Assembly: GCA_001600555.1 (NCBI GenBank)
Contig: BCKH01000005.1
Location: 1,116,001-1,180,000 of the forward strand
DNA from: Albophoma yamanashiensis
Taxonomy: Eukaryota > Ascomycota > Sordariomycetes > Hypocreales > Ophiocordycipitaceae
Length of the DNA: 64,000 nt
Reading direction: 5' to 3'
Position numbers and translations under genes: made by a program. This document shows positions 45,928 to 57,649 of the stretch, piece by piece (position 1 is the stretch's first letter; each line of letters begins with the position of its first letter). Under the pieces are notes generated by a model that did not search any database, was not told the DNA's origin, and worked only from the letters and a program-made list of their open reading frames with translations.

Positions 45928-47408
45928 ATGTCTTACCAGCCCGTGCTAGCCCCAGCTCAGGCTCGGGCGGGGCCACTCATCATCCTCTGCGATGGCACCT
46001 GGTGCGGCCGCGAAACAAACACGAAATCGAACATCTACGTCCTAGCCAAGATGGTGGGCGTCCCGATCGACAACCCAACCGACACGGATGAGCATTGGCA
46101 GGACGGCCGAGCATGGTACATCCACGGCGTCGGGCTTGGGAGCACATTTTTAAGGTAAGCTGTCGCAAGCAATTACACACGCCTTCCCTCAATTGCTAAG
46201 AGGATGACAGCTACATCTTCAATGGGATTGCAGGGCATGACATTGCCGAGCAGTGCGTAGCAGCCTACAGGTTCATCGTCTATAACTACAGTCCTGAGCG
46301 CGAGCTTTGGATGTTTGGCCTATCGAGGGGATCATTCTTGGTACGATCCATTGCGGGAATGATCAACAACTGCGGCATTGTTAAGCATGTGATAAACCCG
46401 GACGGCACTGTCAACACCGCGGAAACCGATCTCCTCTGCCATCAAGTCTACCAAATCTACCGCTCTAGAGACCCCATCAACGAACCCCACTCAGCCCAGT
46501 CTCGAGCGTTCCGTCAGCATGCCAGCTGGCCGCTCATCGGCGACGAAGAGTCCGGCGCCCCGAAGCTATCACCACCAGTGAAGTTCATGGGTATCATCGA
46601 CACCGTAGGGCAGCTGGGGGTCCCGGAGTTTGTCGGAGGCGTCGGCCTGGACTGGCCCCAATTCCACGACCAGAATGTGTCGACAGTTGTTGAGCTTGTT
46701 TATCATGCTATGTCGCTGCACGACCGCTTCTACATATTTACACCGTGTCTAGCCAGCCGAAAACCACGCGACGACAGGCCTGACAATTTCGGCATCACCC
46801 AGAAATGGTTTCCTGGCGTTCACTATGACCTCGGCCGGCAGCGTTTCCGATTCTTTCGTGCCAGCGGCGTGACGTGGCTCGAAGAACGTCTCGGAAGCTT
46901 GAGCTGGGCGAATCGGGAGATCAAACCGAACGAGGTGTTGTCGGACCTGGTGCTGAAGTGGATGCTCGAGGCCGTGAGAGCAAACGATCCCCATGGAGAC
47001 GTCATAGCCAGTCTGCAAGTCAACGATGAGATCAACACAGTGAATCATAGAATGGTGAGCGCCGATCGACACGCGGGGGACGGGGATGTTTATCAGAATA
47101 TTCTCTCGTATGGCCCATTTGGTAAGATGATAGTGGGACTTCTTACAATGATCTGGGGAAAGAGATGGCAGATGAATCAGGTGTACAAGCTTTTCTTTGA
47201 TTTGCGAGACCGTTCGGTAGGGGATTTGCACGCGAAGGTTTACAACTACAAGGACGGTGATCAATCCATACTAGGCGCCCAAGGTAGGACTGTCGAAGAG
47301 CTCGCAGGACTGACGGAAGTGAGGTATCCCTCACAGACTTACAGGGTCTGGAGGTTGCTTCGGCGTGTTACGAACATATCGCCTGGAATAGCTTCTGCGG
47401 TATCATAG
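45928..47408 (+). CDS. Tle1-like alpha/beta hydrolase (DUF2235), paralogue 2
   Basis: Model: join(45928..46154, 46211..47408), one 56-bp intron, 474 residues. The N-terminal PLIILCDGTWCGRETNTKSN, the glycine-rich GVGLGS and the nucleophile elbow LWMFGLSRGSFLVRS (Ser114 in G-L-S-R-G) place it in the same family as the gene at 17624. Downstream QKWFPGVHYDLGRQRF keeps the conserved WFPG-H-D signature. It differs strongly from paralogue 1 in length, exon number and sequence, so they are not a recent duplication. No signal peptide. The family includes bacterial T6SS phospholipase effectors; the fungal role is unknown. A RIP-like decayed fragment of this very gene lies at 40218-40405. Confidence 0.9.
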
Positions 47409-47834
47409 CTCCCTTCAGTCTCACTCAGCTGTCAATACCAGTCAATAAGGGCCTCTTGTCGCCGGTGATATGGCTCAAGGCTTGAGCTCGGTAGACATCG
47501 GTCTCGAACAGTCCTCCAAAATCTCTGGAGTCCAAGACCACCATAGAAGAGTAACAAGTTGAGCTATTGCCGTTCGTTCTGCGTCAGATAGTCGTGTTTA
47601 CAGCTACGAGATCGTGTACAGCTACGAAGGTCACAAAGTACGAGCGGCTCAAACCATTCGCGTAGTGTCGATTGAGCTTTCATACAGCATGTACGAGTAC
47701 TTCGGAAATGCGCCGTCATCAATCCTCACATGCATGCCCCAGCATCAAATTCTCAGTACAAAATAGTTCTGTCCGCATTTTATGCTAGAGGCCAAACGTC
47801 AGTCACTCAATCGAGCAAGGAGTGTTGTGAGAGA
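47409..47834. other. Convergent spacer, no gene seen
   Basis: Lies between the 3' ends of the plus-strand DUF2235 gene and the minus-strand lectin gene. Confidence 0.55.
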
Positions 47835-48302
47835 CTAACCGAAAACGAAAATGCCGTCCTCATTGCCGATGCGCTCCGCGAGGTTGACATCTCGAGAGTA
47901 TTGGTCGCCATCGATGGAACGGAGCCAGACGCGCAGAATTGGGACTTGAGCATCGCCCTCAATAGAGAAGGTGACTTCGTCTGCGGAATGAGAGAAGTCT
48001 GGATATGGAATGCGTCCAAGTGTCAGAATGTGAGAACAGGAATCGCTAGGCGCATTGCGCTGTTGCGAATTTTGTATGAATGAATCTTACCGCGACCACC
48101 CCATTGAATATTTCCTAGCAAATTGTCAGCAAGGAAATCTGCGCAAGCCAGAAAGGTGAGCAGTCATACCGTCATCGTTGCCCAGAGCCTCGTTCAGGTC
48201 AAACTCAGCATCCTGCCATTCACCCGAAATGGTGGCGAGGCGAGCCTTGAGGACGTGGTTATCCTCGACACGAATATCCTCAGCGCTGAGGTGGAAGTCC
48301 AT
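47835..48302 (-). CDS. Cyanovirin-N homology (CVNH) lectin
   Basis: Small carbohydrate-binding protein, 106 residues, the normal single-domain CVNH size. Model: exons 48170-48302, 48091-48114 and 47835-47998, introns of 55 and 92 bp, in phase. The two internal repeats typical of the fold are visible: MDFHLSAEDIRVEDNHVLKA with EFDLNEALGNDDGNIQWGG, then HSADEVTFSIEGDAQVPIL with RDVNLAERIGNEDGIFVF. The acceptor of the last intron was chosen to include DFSHSADEV, which fits the family better than the nearer AG. No signal peptide, as in most fungal CVNH proteins, so cytosolic or unconventionally released. Fungal CVNH proteins bind mannose-type glycans; its role here is unknown. Confidence 0.88.
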
Positions 48303-50411
48303 TGTCGTGACGGGAGCGTTTACGTACGCGTAGGTCTGCGATAATGAGCTGCTTTGTGCTACACGTAGACCTTTGGCGGAGAGGAAGAAGGAAAGCGTAA
48401 CACGACGTTCGGCACTGATGGGACGACGTAAATATATGTATGATCGCCACAGCGCGAGAAGCGGGCAGCTCGACACCCCGCCGGTGGCATAGCAATGCTG
48501 GGTTCCACCTCGTGAGTTGTTGCACCACACATACACCCTTGAACGACAACCTTGCCGGCTATGGACCGGGGCGGAGCCAATCCAATGCCAGTTCCACGGG
48601 CACGATCTTCCGAAAAGATGAGGGGAGAGCTCATTTCTGCATAAACCCCTCAAAAGAGGTACCTCAGTCTGGAATGGGATGGGGCTGTTTGCGAGTAGTC
48701 CAGCTGTACCAGGTCATTGCGAGCTACGTCACGAGTCATTCATCCTCATGTACATGTATCCTTCAACTGCGTGATATCATGTCAAATGCAAAAGAAGGAA
48801 TAAAGAGAACGGCTGAATATTCCCAAGCTCCACGCTTGACGCTGTGGCATAACGTTTGTCTGTAGCAAAGCTTAAAGTCGCCGAGTACCAGACTGGAGAA
48901 ATCTCAGTTCTCACATGTCGCAACGTTCTTGGCAGCCAGCACACAGCTGCCCCGCGTCATTGCCAGCCCTTTGAACCAACAAATCAGTGGAAGGCTTTGC
49001 AGAAACGAGACGTGCGGTGTGTGCCCGGTGGAGAGCGCGATGCATGGGAGGGCGGTGGGCCGGGAGAGCCCATAGCTCGGTTGGCTCTCTCCGCCGCGGC
49101 TTTCAAAGCTGTCAAAACACCGCCACCCATCATAGTCACCTGGAGAATAGGTGTCTACCGACTCGGCTATGCCAGTCGGGGCTTGGAGGGCTGCATTGAC
49201 CAAGGGGTCGAAGGCATTGCCAGACGTACAGTTTTTCAGGGCTCAGCTTACTACGTACTTCCCGGAGGCTGCGATATCATTGATGCTTCGAGGTGGAGAC
49301 TCCACGGTTTCATCGGTAGCCCTCCTCTGTGCGGGGAGTAACGATGCCGTAACATCTTGAACCGCCAATTGGCCAGCCCGGTCAATTCAAGTGCGTACTC
49401 TCCAGCAATTGGCTGTAAATACGGAGTTGTCTTCCTGTTCCCTCTGCCAAGGACGGCTGTATTGACCGCAAGCGTCGGCGTGCTCTTCGTTGAGCTTATG
49501 ACCACCTGTGTAATCGTTGCTTCCTCCACACGGCCAGTAACCACATGTACATGTACTCATCGCCTACCATCGAAAATAGCCCCTGCCGGCATACTTGCTG
49601 GAGTAGTACGAGTACATCCACTCTGCCAATGGCAAGCCTAGGTGCTCAGGGTGACTTGTTTTTGCGCGTGGGCTCTCGATGACCCTCGGAAAGAGCTCCG
49701 CCGCAGCGCTGGCTGGCCTGTGCGGCGCGGCCCGCTACGGGGGAGGCTGATTGGAGGCTTGGCGTCTTCGTGACGTGTCGCGCAGCCGAGGTGGGCCGAA
49801 ATGGAACGCGATGGTGGGCATTTCTCGTTCTTGGCGGTTCGAAGACGGCAGCTTCACGGGTTTGCGCGGGATTTTGCGACATGCCTGCTTAGGCACGGTA
49901 ATATAACGACGGTTCACACAATTGTTGAGAGATTCACCCAAGAGGTAGAGCAGTTGCAAAAAAGTGCCCTAATACTGTATGTAACTACCTGCATGCGTGT
50001 CATTCTGGACTTGTATTCGGCAAGCCTTCGACCGTACCGCAACACGTAAATTGCGATACTGACTTTGCGTTTCACGCGCTGATGAAAACCAGGCCACATT
50101 CCCACACAAGCCCGAACAAACTTCCTGAAGATTCTGCGAAAACCCGAAGACCTACCCTACCCAGTGGCTAAAAATTGATCGCAACGATAGAACATCATAT
50201 GAAGTTGACACGACACGTATCTGCAGCTCCTAGAGCGCTGCTTCGGGTATAGGGTAGGCGGTCATCATAGAGCCTTGCAGCAGCAAGAGTGCTGCAATGT
50301 CCCGGGATCACGCGTAAAGAACACAGCTGCTTGTAGAAACAATGCTGTTAAAAAGAAAGTGGACGTTGCTTTCGCCATCGACAGAAGGCAGGCAAAAATA
50401 ACAAAAAAATC
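48303..50411. other. 2.1-kb interval without a supported gene
   Basis: A 161-codon plus frame (48856-49341) and several shorter frames have no motif or splice support. It includes the lectin promoter on its left. Confidence 0.55.
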
Positions 50412-50509
50412 TGGTCCAGGAGGGGCTTGAACCCTCGACCTTCGCATTACTTGCAGTTGAAGTTAACAACTTATTAGTACGACGCGCTAACCAACTATGC
50501 CACCAGACC
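50412..50509 (-). tRNA. tRNA-Ile(AAU) with intron
   Basis: Minus strand. The acceptor stem GGTCTGG pairs with CTGGACC (with G-T pairs); D-loop AGTTGGTTAGC; anticodon stem TCGTA/TGCGA with loop CTAATAA, giving anticodon AAU; T-arm GGGTTCAAGCCCC with the standard TTCAA. A 24-nt intron (50448-50471) sits one base 3' of the anticodon, the canonical place. A run of seven T follows the 3' end, fitting a Pol III terminator; CCA is not encoded. Confidence 0.92.
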
Positions 50510-51635
50510 GGATTGATTTCGGCTGCGCGTAACTATGTACATGAACCATTTAACCATTCAGCTCGCTCGCGTCCACGTCCAGCCTTCTTCTCAACACTAC
50601 GGCGGATGCACTGTCGCGCTGTCGCGACTGGCTCGCCGATTTGCAATACCACCGCATAGGTAGGGACAAGATGGCGTCGTCACACCCCAGAGGCAAGACT
50701 CGTATCCTCGATCCGCATCAAGGGCCGCGCAACCACATTACGCGCTAGCTCGATGGTTTCCCGATCCCCTCGACTGCCGGGGTGGTGTGACAGGGCGAGG
50801 GCCTCCGGCAGAACGGCCGTTGGTGGCTGTGCAGGAGGCCGCGACAGCACCCGTAACGGGGACCCCCCGAACATTGCACGACAGGGATGCAGGCCGAGAT
50901 GCTATATTTACCGTGCAACAACGGGAGCTCTCCGAAGGATGGGTCGTCGCAAAATGCTCAGAGATTTGGACGGCGCCGCGTTTGATGGACGAATCGTCCG
51001 CCGTTGCGCCCGAGAGATGGGGTCCAGGGCAGTGGGTAGCCGGTGCGGGCGCCCAACACGCTGTACGGGGGCGCCTTGCCGAAGAGTCGGGGCGGTGCTG
51101 CCGCTCGCTGTGGCGTCCTGACGGCGGGCACCCTTCAGTGGATGAGGCTCCCGAGCCCCCGGGGCAGTGCCCCTGTGCGACTTCGACGCTAGTTCGGACC
51201 GGGTTGAAAGCCGCGTGGTTGGTGCTGCTTGCAACGACGCGAACTGCTACAGGGGCTGCGCCGCTGCTGCAGCGTCCCGAACCCAGTGTGGAGCCGTCTG
51301 GTTTGGTCCAAGCGTTCCATGACGTCCGCCTCACGCGGTGCCCGTGGGGAGCCTCAAGCCTCGAGGTACCTGTAGAGGGTGCGAGTGCGTAGTACTTGAG
51401 GAAGGCTGCAGCCTCGAGCTCAGCCCGGCAGGAGCAGGACAAACCAACCGCCAGTCTCCGTTCTGATTTCCTTGACCTCGCACCATCCTGCCCACCCTCG
51501 CGTTAGCGAGTCCAAAGCAGCCCGCTGAATGAACTGGTGACCTGAACCCTCGACGGCTTCGCAAGCTGGGCACGGACAGCTTCGGCTCGCTCTCACCGCG
51601 GCTCGTCTGATGCCGCCCTCGGCACCCACTGCAGC
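50510..51635. other. Promoter region of the ankyrin gene; conflicting GC-rich frames
   Basis: Overlapping long frames on both strands (plus 50787-51392, minus 50738-51442) are composition artefacts of GC-rich DNA; neither has recognisable features. Confidence 0.5.
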
Positions 51636-54600
51636 ATGCCTGCCCTGACCTCCAACGACCGCCAGCGGCGCATCATCCAGATCTCCCAGGAATGGGGCAT
51701 CGTCCTGCCGCCTGCTCCCGCGCCGCTCCCGCGCCCGCTGCAGCCCCCCTCGTTTCGAACGTCTGCCGATGACCAGACGGCCGAGGAGCTCATGCAGCGG
51801 CGCGCGGCCGATGTCGCCCAGTACCGCCCCAAAAGTAGCCTCAGCCGGGCCTTCTCATCCAACAATCTCAAAAGGGGCAAGAACTGGGACCCTCGCGAGG
51901 TCCTCGAGGTGCTGAGCGCATGGATCGCCAATGCCGGATCGCCCGCCGTCGCCGAGGCGCTCATCGCCAAGCTGGCGGCTGCCGGCGTTGACCTCGGCGG
52001 CTCGCAGAAGCAGAAGAGCGGACTTCTCAACAGGCGGCGCAGCATCGACTCCTTTGGCGACAAGTCACGGCTGCTGAAGCTCGCCGTGGACGGCAACCAG
52101 TTCGAGATGGTCCAGGTTCTGCTCCCTCACGCCGACTCCTTCGCCATTGACGCATGCTTGCCTGCGGCCATCCGCAGCGGCAACACGCCCATCGTCGAGC
52201 TGCTCCTGAAGCATGGCGCGAGCACGGCGCAGACGCCTGCTGGCCAGGACGCATTTCGCCAGGCGTGCATCGTCCATGGGCAGTCACCCATGATCAGCCT
52301 GATCCTCCGCTCCGAGGGTCGCCCGCCCCCGGCTGTAGCATCGGCGGCCATGTGCGATGCAGCGAGGGCAGGATGCCTCGAGACGGTACTGCACCTCAGC
52401 CGTGGAGCGGCTGACGGCAACTACAACCAGGCTGAGGCTCTCAAGTCCGCGGTTGGGTTGGGGAGACGAGACATTGCTCTCGCAATCATCATGGGGAACC
52501 GGCCCCCTCAGAGACCGGGCCTCGATGAGGCCTTTGAAATAGTACATGGCCATCCGTCTCTTAATCCATCCGCCAAGGTCGAGATTGCAGAACTTCTCCT
52601 GTGCGCCGGTGCCGACGGCGTCGTCCTCGCGCAAGCCCTCGAACGATCGTGCGAGGCTCAATTCCTAGAAATGGCAAACCTTCTGGCCATATACGGCGCT
52701 TCAGTCGAATACAACGACGCCATGGTGCTGAAGACGGCAATCGCGCGCGGAGAAATGGATCTTGTCAACTCTCTGCTTCACGCCGGCACCGCACTCAGCG
52801 CCTCCCTGGCCTCGAGTTGCGTGCCGCTTATCGCTAAGCAGGCACCAGTCGCCGACCGCTACGCTATCCTCAGCTTGTTGCTCCGGAAAGGCGCCAATGG
52901 CATCGCGCTCGATGAAATGCTCGTCGACGCGGCCGAGGCAGGCGACATGAACTCGCTTGACTTGCTCCTTTCCCCCGTCTTCCCCGCTGGCTCATTGGCA
53001 TCTCCCCAGGGATCTGCACCTTCTCCGACGTCAAGTTCATCCAACAGGCACGCCGTTGCGTCCGTTGATCATAAATCCGGTGAAGCTCTTCGGACCGCCG
53101 TGCTCCGGGGGGATATTCCCATGACACAAAAGATACTGACAGGGCAGCCTACGCCCGAGACCCTGTCGATTGTGTTTCCGCTCACGAAGCAGCTGTCAAA
53201 TGTGGACCGCTACCAAATGGTAGAGCTCTTCTTGCAGAGGTCATTGTCCGGTCCGTGTTTGCATGCCGCTCTTCACGATGCGATCAATCAAGACGTTTCC
53301 CAAAGAGACAGCTCCCTCATTAAACTGCTTCTCAAGTACGAAGCGGATGTCAACTTCAGCCAGGGACCAGGCTTGACGTCGCTGATAAGGCAAAATGACA
53401 CAGAGCTCCTAGCGGCTCTTCTCCAGAAGGCGTCTCCACAGACTGCTGCGGCTCACCTAAATGACGTGATGCAGGTTGCAGACCATCGAGCGAGATTCAA
53501 TATGATGACCATGTTTCTCAACGCCGGCGCGGTCATTGGAGTCGCGGAGGTTTCGACTGCCCTGCTGGAGACTTTGTCGGAGAAGCCAGTGGACATGTCG
53601 TTGGTCCACCTCCTCTTGCAGCAGGGCAGCGCTGATGTGAACCTTCTCGATGGCGCCATTGTGAAACAGGCAGTCACCAACCCTGACCCCAAGGTTCTTG
53701 AGTTAGTATTCCAGGGCAGAGTATCAGCATCATCAATAACCTGCGGCCTGAATGCGCTTGTGCAATTGCCGTCCACGGAGGGCAAGGCTTGGAAACTTCG
53801 CACCATCACGGCCAAGTCGACCCGCAAGGAAGATCTCAGCTGGGTTCTTGTGCACGAAGTGCAGTCCCTCTCAAAAACGAAAGGAGTATCCGTGTCAATG
53901 GCAACACTGAAGCAGCTTCTGGCCTCTGGCGCGAACCCGAATGAATACAAAGCAGCCGCTCTGTGCCACGCCGTCATCGCCGCAAACACGCAGATCGTCG
54001 ATATGCTGTTCGAGTGCCTCGTTCCACCAACCTCGGCGTCATTGGGGGCTGCGCTGCCACATGTGCTGCACGTCCCAGAGCCCATGGAGCGGCTGACGCT
54101 GACCAAAAAACTGGTCGAAGCCGGTGCGAGCCCGCACGAAATCAATAGGGCCTTGACGCATGCCATTGCCACGTATCCCAACGATATTTCGCTCCTTGGC
54201 GTTTTAGCTACCGCCGCCGATACCGCGGATGGTGAAGCCCTCTCGCTGGCCGTGTCGAAGGAGTCTCCTGAGATTTTAAATTTGCTGCTAGCCCGATCGC
54301 AATACGCGATGGAGGTCCGAAGTGCCACGCTGGGCAAGGTCATGGGAATCAAGAACCGTGCGGCCCGAAACGCCATGTGTCGAAGTCTTCTTGAGGCTAA
54401 GGTCTCTGCCGAAAGTGCCTCAAGCGCGCTGCTAATCGCCGCTCGGGATGGGGATTCGAGGCTGGGCGATGTTCTCATGGAGCATGGCGCGAGCATCTCA
54501 AGTAATGGCGGCCAAGCCATAATCGAAGCTTGCCGAGGAGGCTCCCCCGAAGTTCTGAGCGTGCTTCTCAGATCGGACCCCGACACGAGCAAGAAGACGC

Positions 54601-57280
54601 TGGAGGCTGGATTCCAAGCTGCGACTGAGGTGGGCGATTTGAACAAGCGAGCCGTCATTTTTGAGCAGATCCTCAAGAGGGGTGTCTCGGGCGAGTTAGT
54701 TGATGCTCAACTGGAATCGGCAGCGAGATCCGGAGATGATGGCCAGGCCGTGTTGAGGGTACTCCTGGTTTCCGGGGCGGATCCAAATTACAACAACGGC
54801 GAGTCTGTCACCGCGGCTACGAGGAGTGCATTTGTCGAGAACCTTGAGCTTCTGCTGGGATTATGGAGCGAAGGTGGCAACCAGGTAAGGACGCAGATAC
54901 TGCTGGGCAACCAATGTTTTCTGACATGGCTGTGTAGAAAAGAGCATCCCAACCCACACTCGTCCGGGCTCTCAAGTCTTGTTGGAGTTTGAATCGCGAA
55001 AATCGATTCCGCATTATTGTTGATCTCTTCAATGCCGATCTCAGGATTACCGAGGACTTGCATATCGCCCTTAACGACGCTGTTAACGAGGAGAACCCGG
55101 AGGAACGTCTAATCCAACTGCTGCTCCACCATGGTGCATCTCCCTCGGCGAATGGGTGCAAGACCCTGGTGGATACCGTCCAAAAGGTCGCGTCAACGTC
55201 TTTGGCTCTCCTCCTTCAGAAGAAGCTACCAGAACAAGACATCCAGCGAGCCTTCAATCAGGCCTTCACAGCTGAAACATTTGACACCTGGTTCACTGAA
55301 CCTGGTTTGGAGACTGCGCGAATGCTCCTGGAACGGGGAGCCCGTGGGACTTCAATAAGTGCTGCGTTGGTCTTAATCATGAAGCACTCAACTAGAGAAA
55401 CGAGGAATTTGGCTGATAGGTTTTTCGACCTACTCATTGCACATGGACCCGACGTCAACTACAACAACGGCGAGCCGCTGCAACAAGCCGCGTCCAAGGC
55501 CGATGTGCCTTGGACTGCTCAGCTGCTTGAACGTCACCCATCAGCTGAAACCTTGTCGTCGGCGTTTCAGTGCATCTTTGATACGGCCCTCTCGCAAGAT
55601 GGTGTCTTGGACCTTTTCAGAATGTTCGCCGACTACCACGACGGTGACGTTCGGGTAGATGTCATGAGCAGCCAGCAAGGCTCCGAGCCTGTGCTTGTCC
55701 GTGCTATCAACCAGTATCCGAGGTCGACGACGATCCTGACGACGCTCCTAGACGCTGGATTCTACTATGATCAGGTGACGACTTGTCGCATTCATCCCCA
55801 CATCGACGAGGATGAGCAGGTGACTCTGCTTGCATGGGCCATTGCCCAGCCACAAAAGCGCGTCAGCACGGCAGTGATTGAGCTGTTGATTGAGCGTGGA
55901 GGTGAGTTAGTGGTGTTCGCTTGTCTGTGAAAGGTCGTACTGACAGGCAATGTAGCCAAGGTGAATGTGGAAACGAGCTTGACTCGTACGACGCCGCTTA
56001 TGCTGGCTGTGCAGGCCAAACGGCCAGACCTCGTGAAGCTGCTCCTACTAGAAGGAGCGGATGCCGATGTTATCGACTTTCAAGGAAGAACGCCTCTTTC
56101 CATGGCCACAAATATCGGCGGAGACATCGCCGTTCAGATGATGACCAGTCTTCTTGCTGCAGAGCCTGCTAGGGACGATGGCTCGCTGCACAATGCCGCC
56201 AGAGATCTCAGCTTACCGGCGGTCAGGGTACTCATCCAGGCAGGCCACGATCCTGATTTCCCGAGCCCCTTGCACGGAGGCCGAAGTGCCCTTGGCGAAG
56301 TTTGTCGGCACGGATCCGACGCTTGCGATATGAGCCCTGACAGGGAGCGAGCCATGCAAAAGGTCATGACGTTTCTCATCGACTCCAGCTCTGACTTGTC
56401 CCTCAAAACGAGCGGCAAATCACTGCTACACATCTGCTTTGATGCAAGAGACCCGGTCGCGACGACTCGAGCCTTTCTCAAGAGTGGCATGTGGAAAAAC
56501 ATCAACAAGCCATTCAATCAATTTGTCGAAGCGGGCTACACTTACTCCCCGACCATGTACATCACGAAGATCTTGCCCCCTTCGGACTTTAATGACCAGA
56601 TTCTCGCCGTGCTACGTGCTAGCCGCGCAAACGATGTCTTTTACGCGAACGAGGGGCCACAGCCAGAGGGCGCCGTTGGCCTGCCCGAGGACATGGTCGT
56701 CCAGGAGCGAGCCCGCAAAGCCCGTCTGGCGCGCATGGCTGAGGAAACCGAAGAGTTTTCTATTGCCATGGCTCGCAAGCGGGAGATTGCAAGCGTGGAG
56801 CAACAGATACTCGCTCAAAAGGCGCAAATGGAAGATGCCCGCCGCAGGAAGCTGCACACTGAAGACATCAGCGCGCTTCGCTCCCGCGCCCAGCTCGAAG
56901 AATCGCTCGCCCACGCCGCCCACGAGCGCCGCCTGGTGGAGCAGCGCGCCATCGCCGAGGCCTCGGCCAGCCGCACACGGGCGCTGGCCGCGACGGAGCT
57001 CGACGCGGAGGAGGCGCGCCAGCGTAAGGCTCTCGAGTGGGAGACGAAGCTCAACACGGAGCGCGTGGATAATGCCCGCGCCCTGAGCTCAATCCGCATC
57101 AGCGAACGCCAGGAGGTGGAGCGCATCGAAAAGGGCGCCGAGAGCCGCATCAAGAACCACCTCGAGGCGCAGCGCAAGCTCGTCGAGAGCCAGGAAAAGC
57201 TGGCCAAGAGACTGGCCGACGGATCGCCGGGCATGGGCGATGCGCGACGGCAGATTGGCTACGTGACGGAGCTAAACTAA
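51636..57280 (+). CDS. Giant ankyrin-type repeat protein with C-terminal coiled coil
   Basis: Model: join(51636..54884, 54938..55901, 55956..57280), introns of 53 and 54 bp, 1845 residues. Nearly the whole chain consists of degenerate ankyrin-like helix pairs, for example LPAAIRSGNTPIVELLLKHG, VLKTAIARGEMDLVNSLLHA and PLMLAVQAKRPDLVKLLLLEG, the last being closest to canonical. Recurrent VNYNNGE/PNYNNGE motifs mark repeat boundaries. The last 200 residues are a charged heptad-rich coiled coil (ERARKARLARMAEETEEFSI; KLVESQEKLAKRL). No enzymatic domain, signal or membrane segment. Probably a cytoplasmic scaffold; partner unknown. It converges with the SNF2 gene over 370 bp. Conserved-looking and single reading per exon, so the model is strong; function is open. 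Confidence 0.88.
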
Positions 57281-57649
57281 GCGCTTCCAGAGCCTATCTC
57301 GAATCATTGGTTGTCTACTTCTTGAATTCTTCATGGAGCGCGAGACCTGGAGTAATGAATATGGCGGGAATTGGGTATATAATGACAAAAGGCTGGAACT
57401 CCATTGCCACGCCATGTGTACAGATTATGAGGAACAATAAGCCAGACGAGAATATGACTTCCGTGTTCTAATGTGCCACCTATATAAGAGCAAGTGTAAA
57501 ATGACGCAGTGCGCTTTCAGGAAAATCCTCTTACACAAACGACCATGTTCGCGTGTTACACAGCCTGTATCGTGCCAGCAAAGAAGCATCAGAGCCAAGG
57601 GCCAGAGGCCGAGCCACAGCAATACAAAATCACAAGAGCACTACGGCTT
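57281..57649. other. Convergent spacer, no gene seen
   Basis: Between the ankyrin gene and the SNF2 gene; holds both 3' regions. Confidence 0.6.

Noticed and set aside
48856..49341. 161-codon plus-strand frame
   Set aside because: No recognisable motif, competing frames of similar length, no splice-consistent extension.
50738..51442. Long overlapping open frames on both strands (201 and 234 codons)
   Set aside because: GC-rich DNA leaves several frames open at once; neither product has motifs, signal or splice support.
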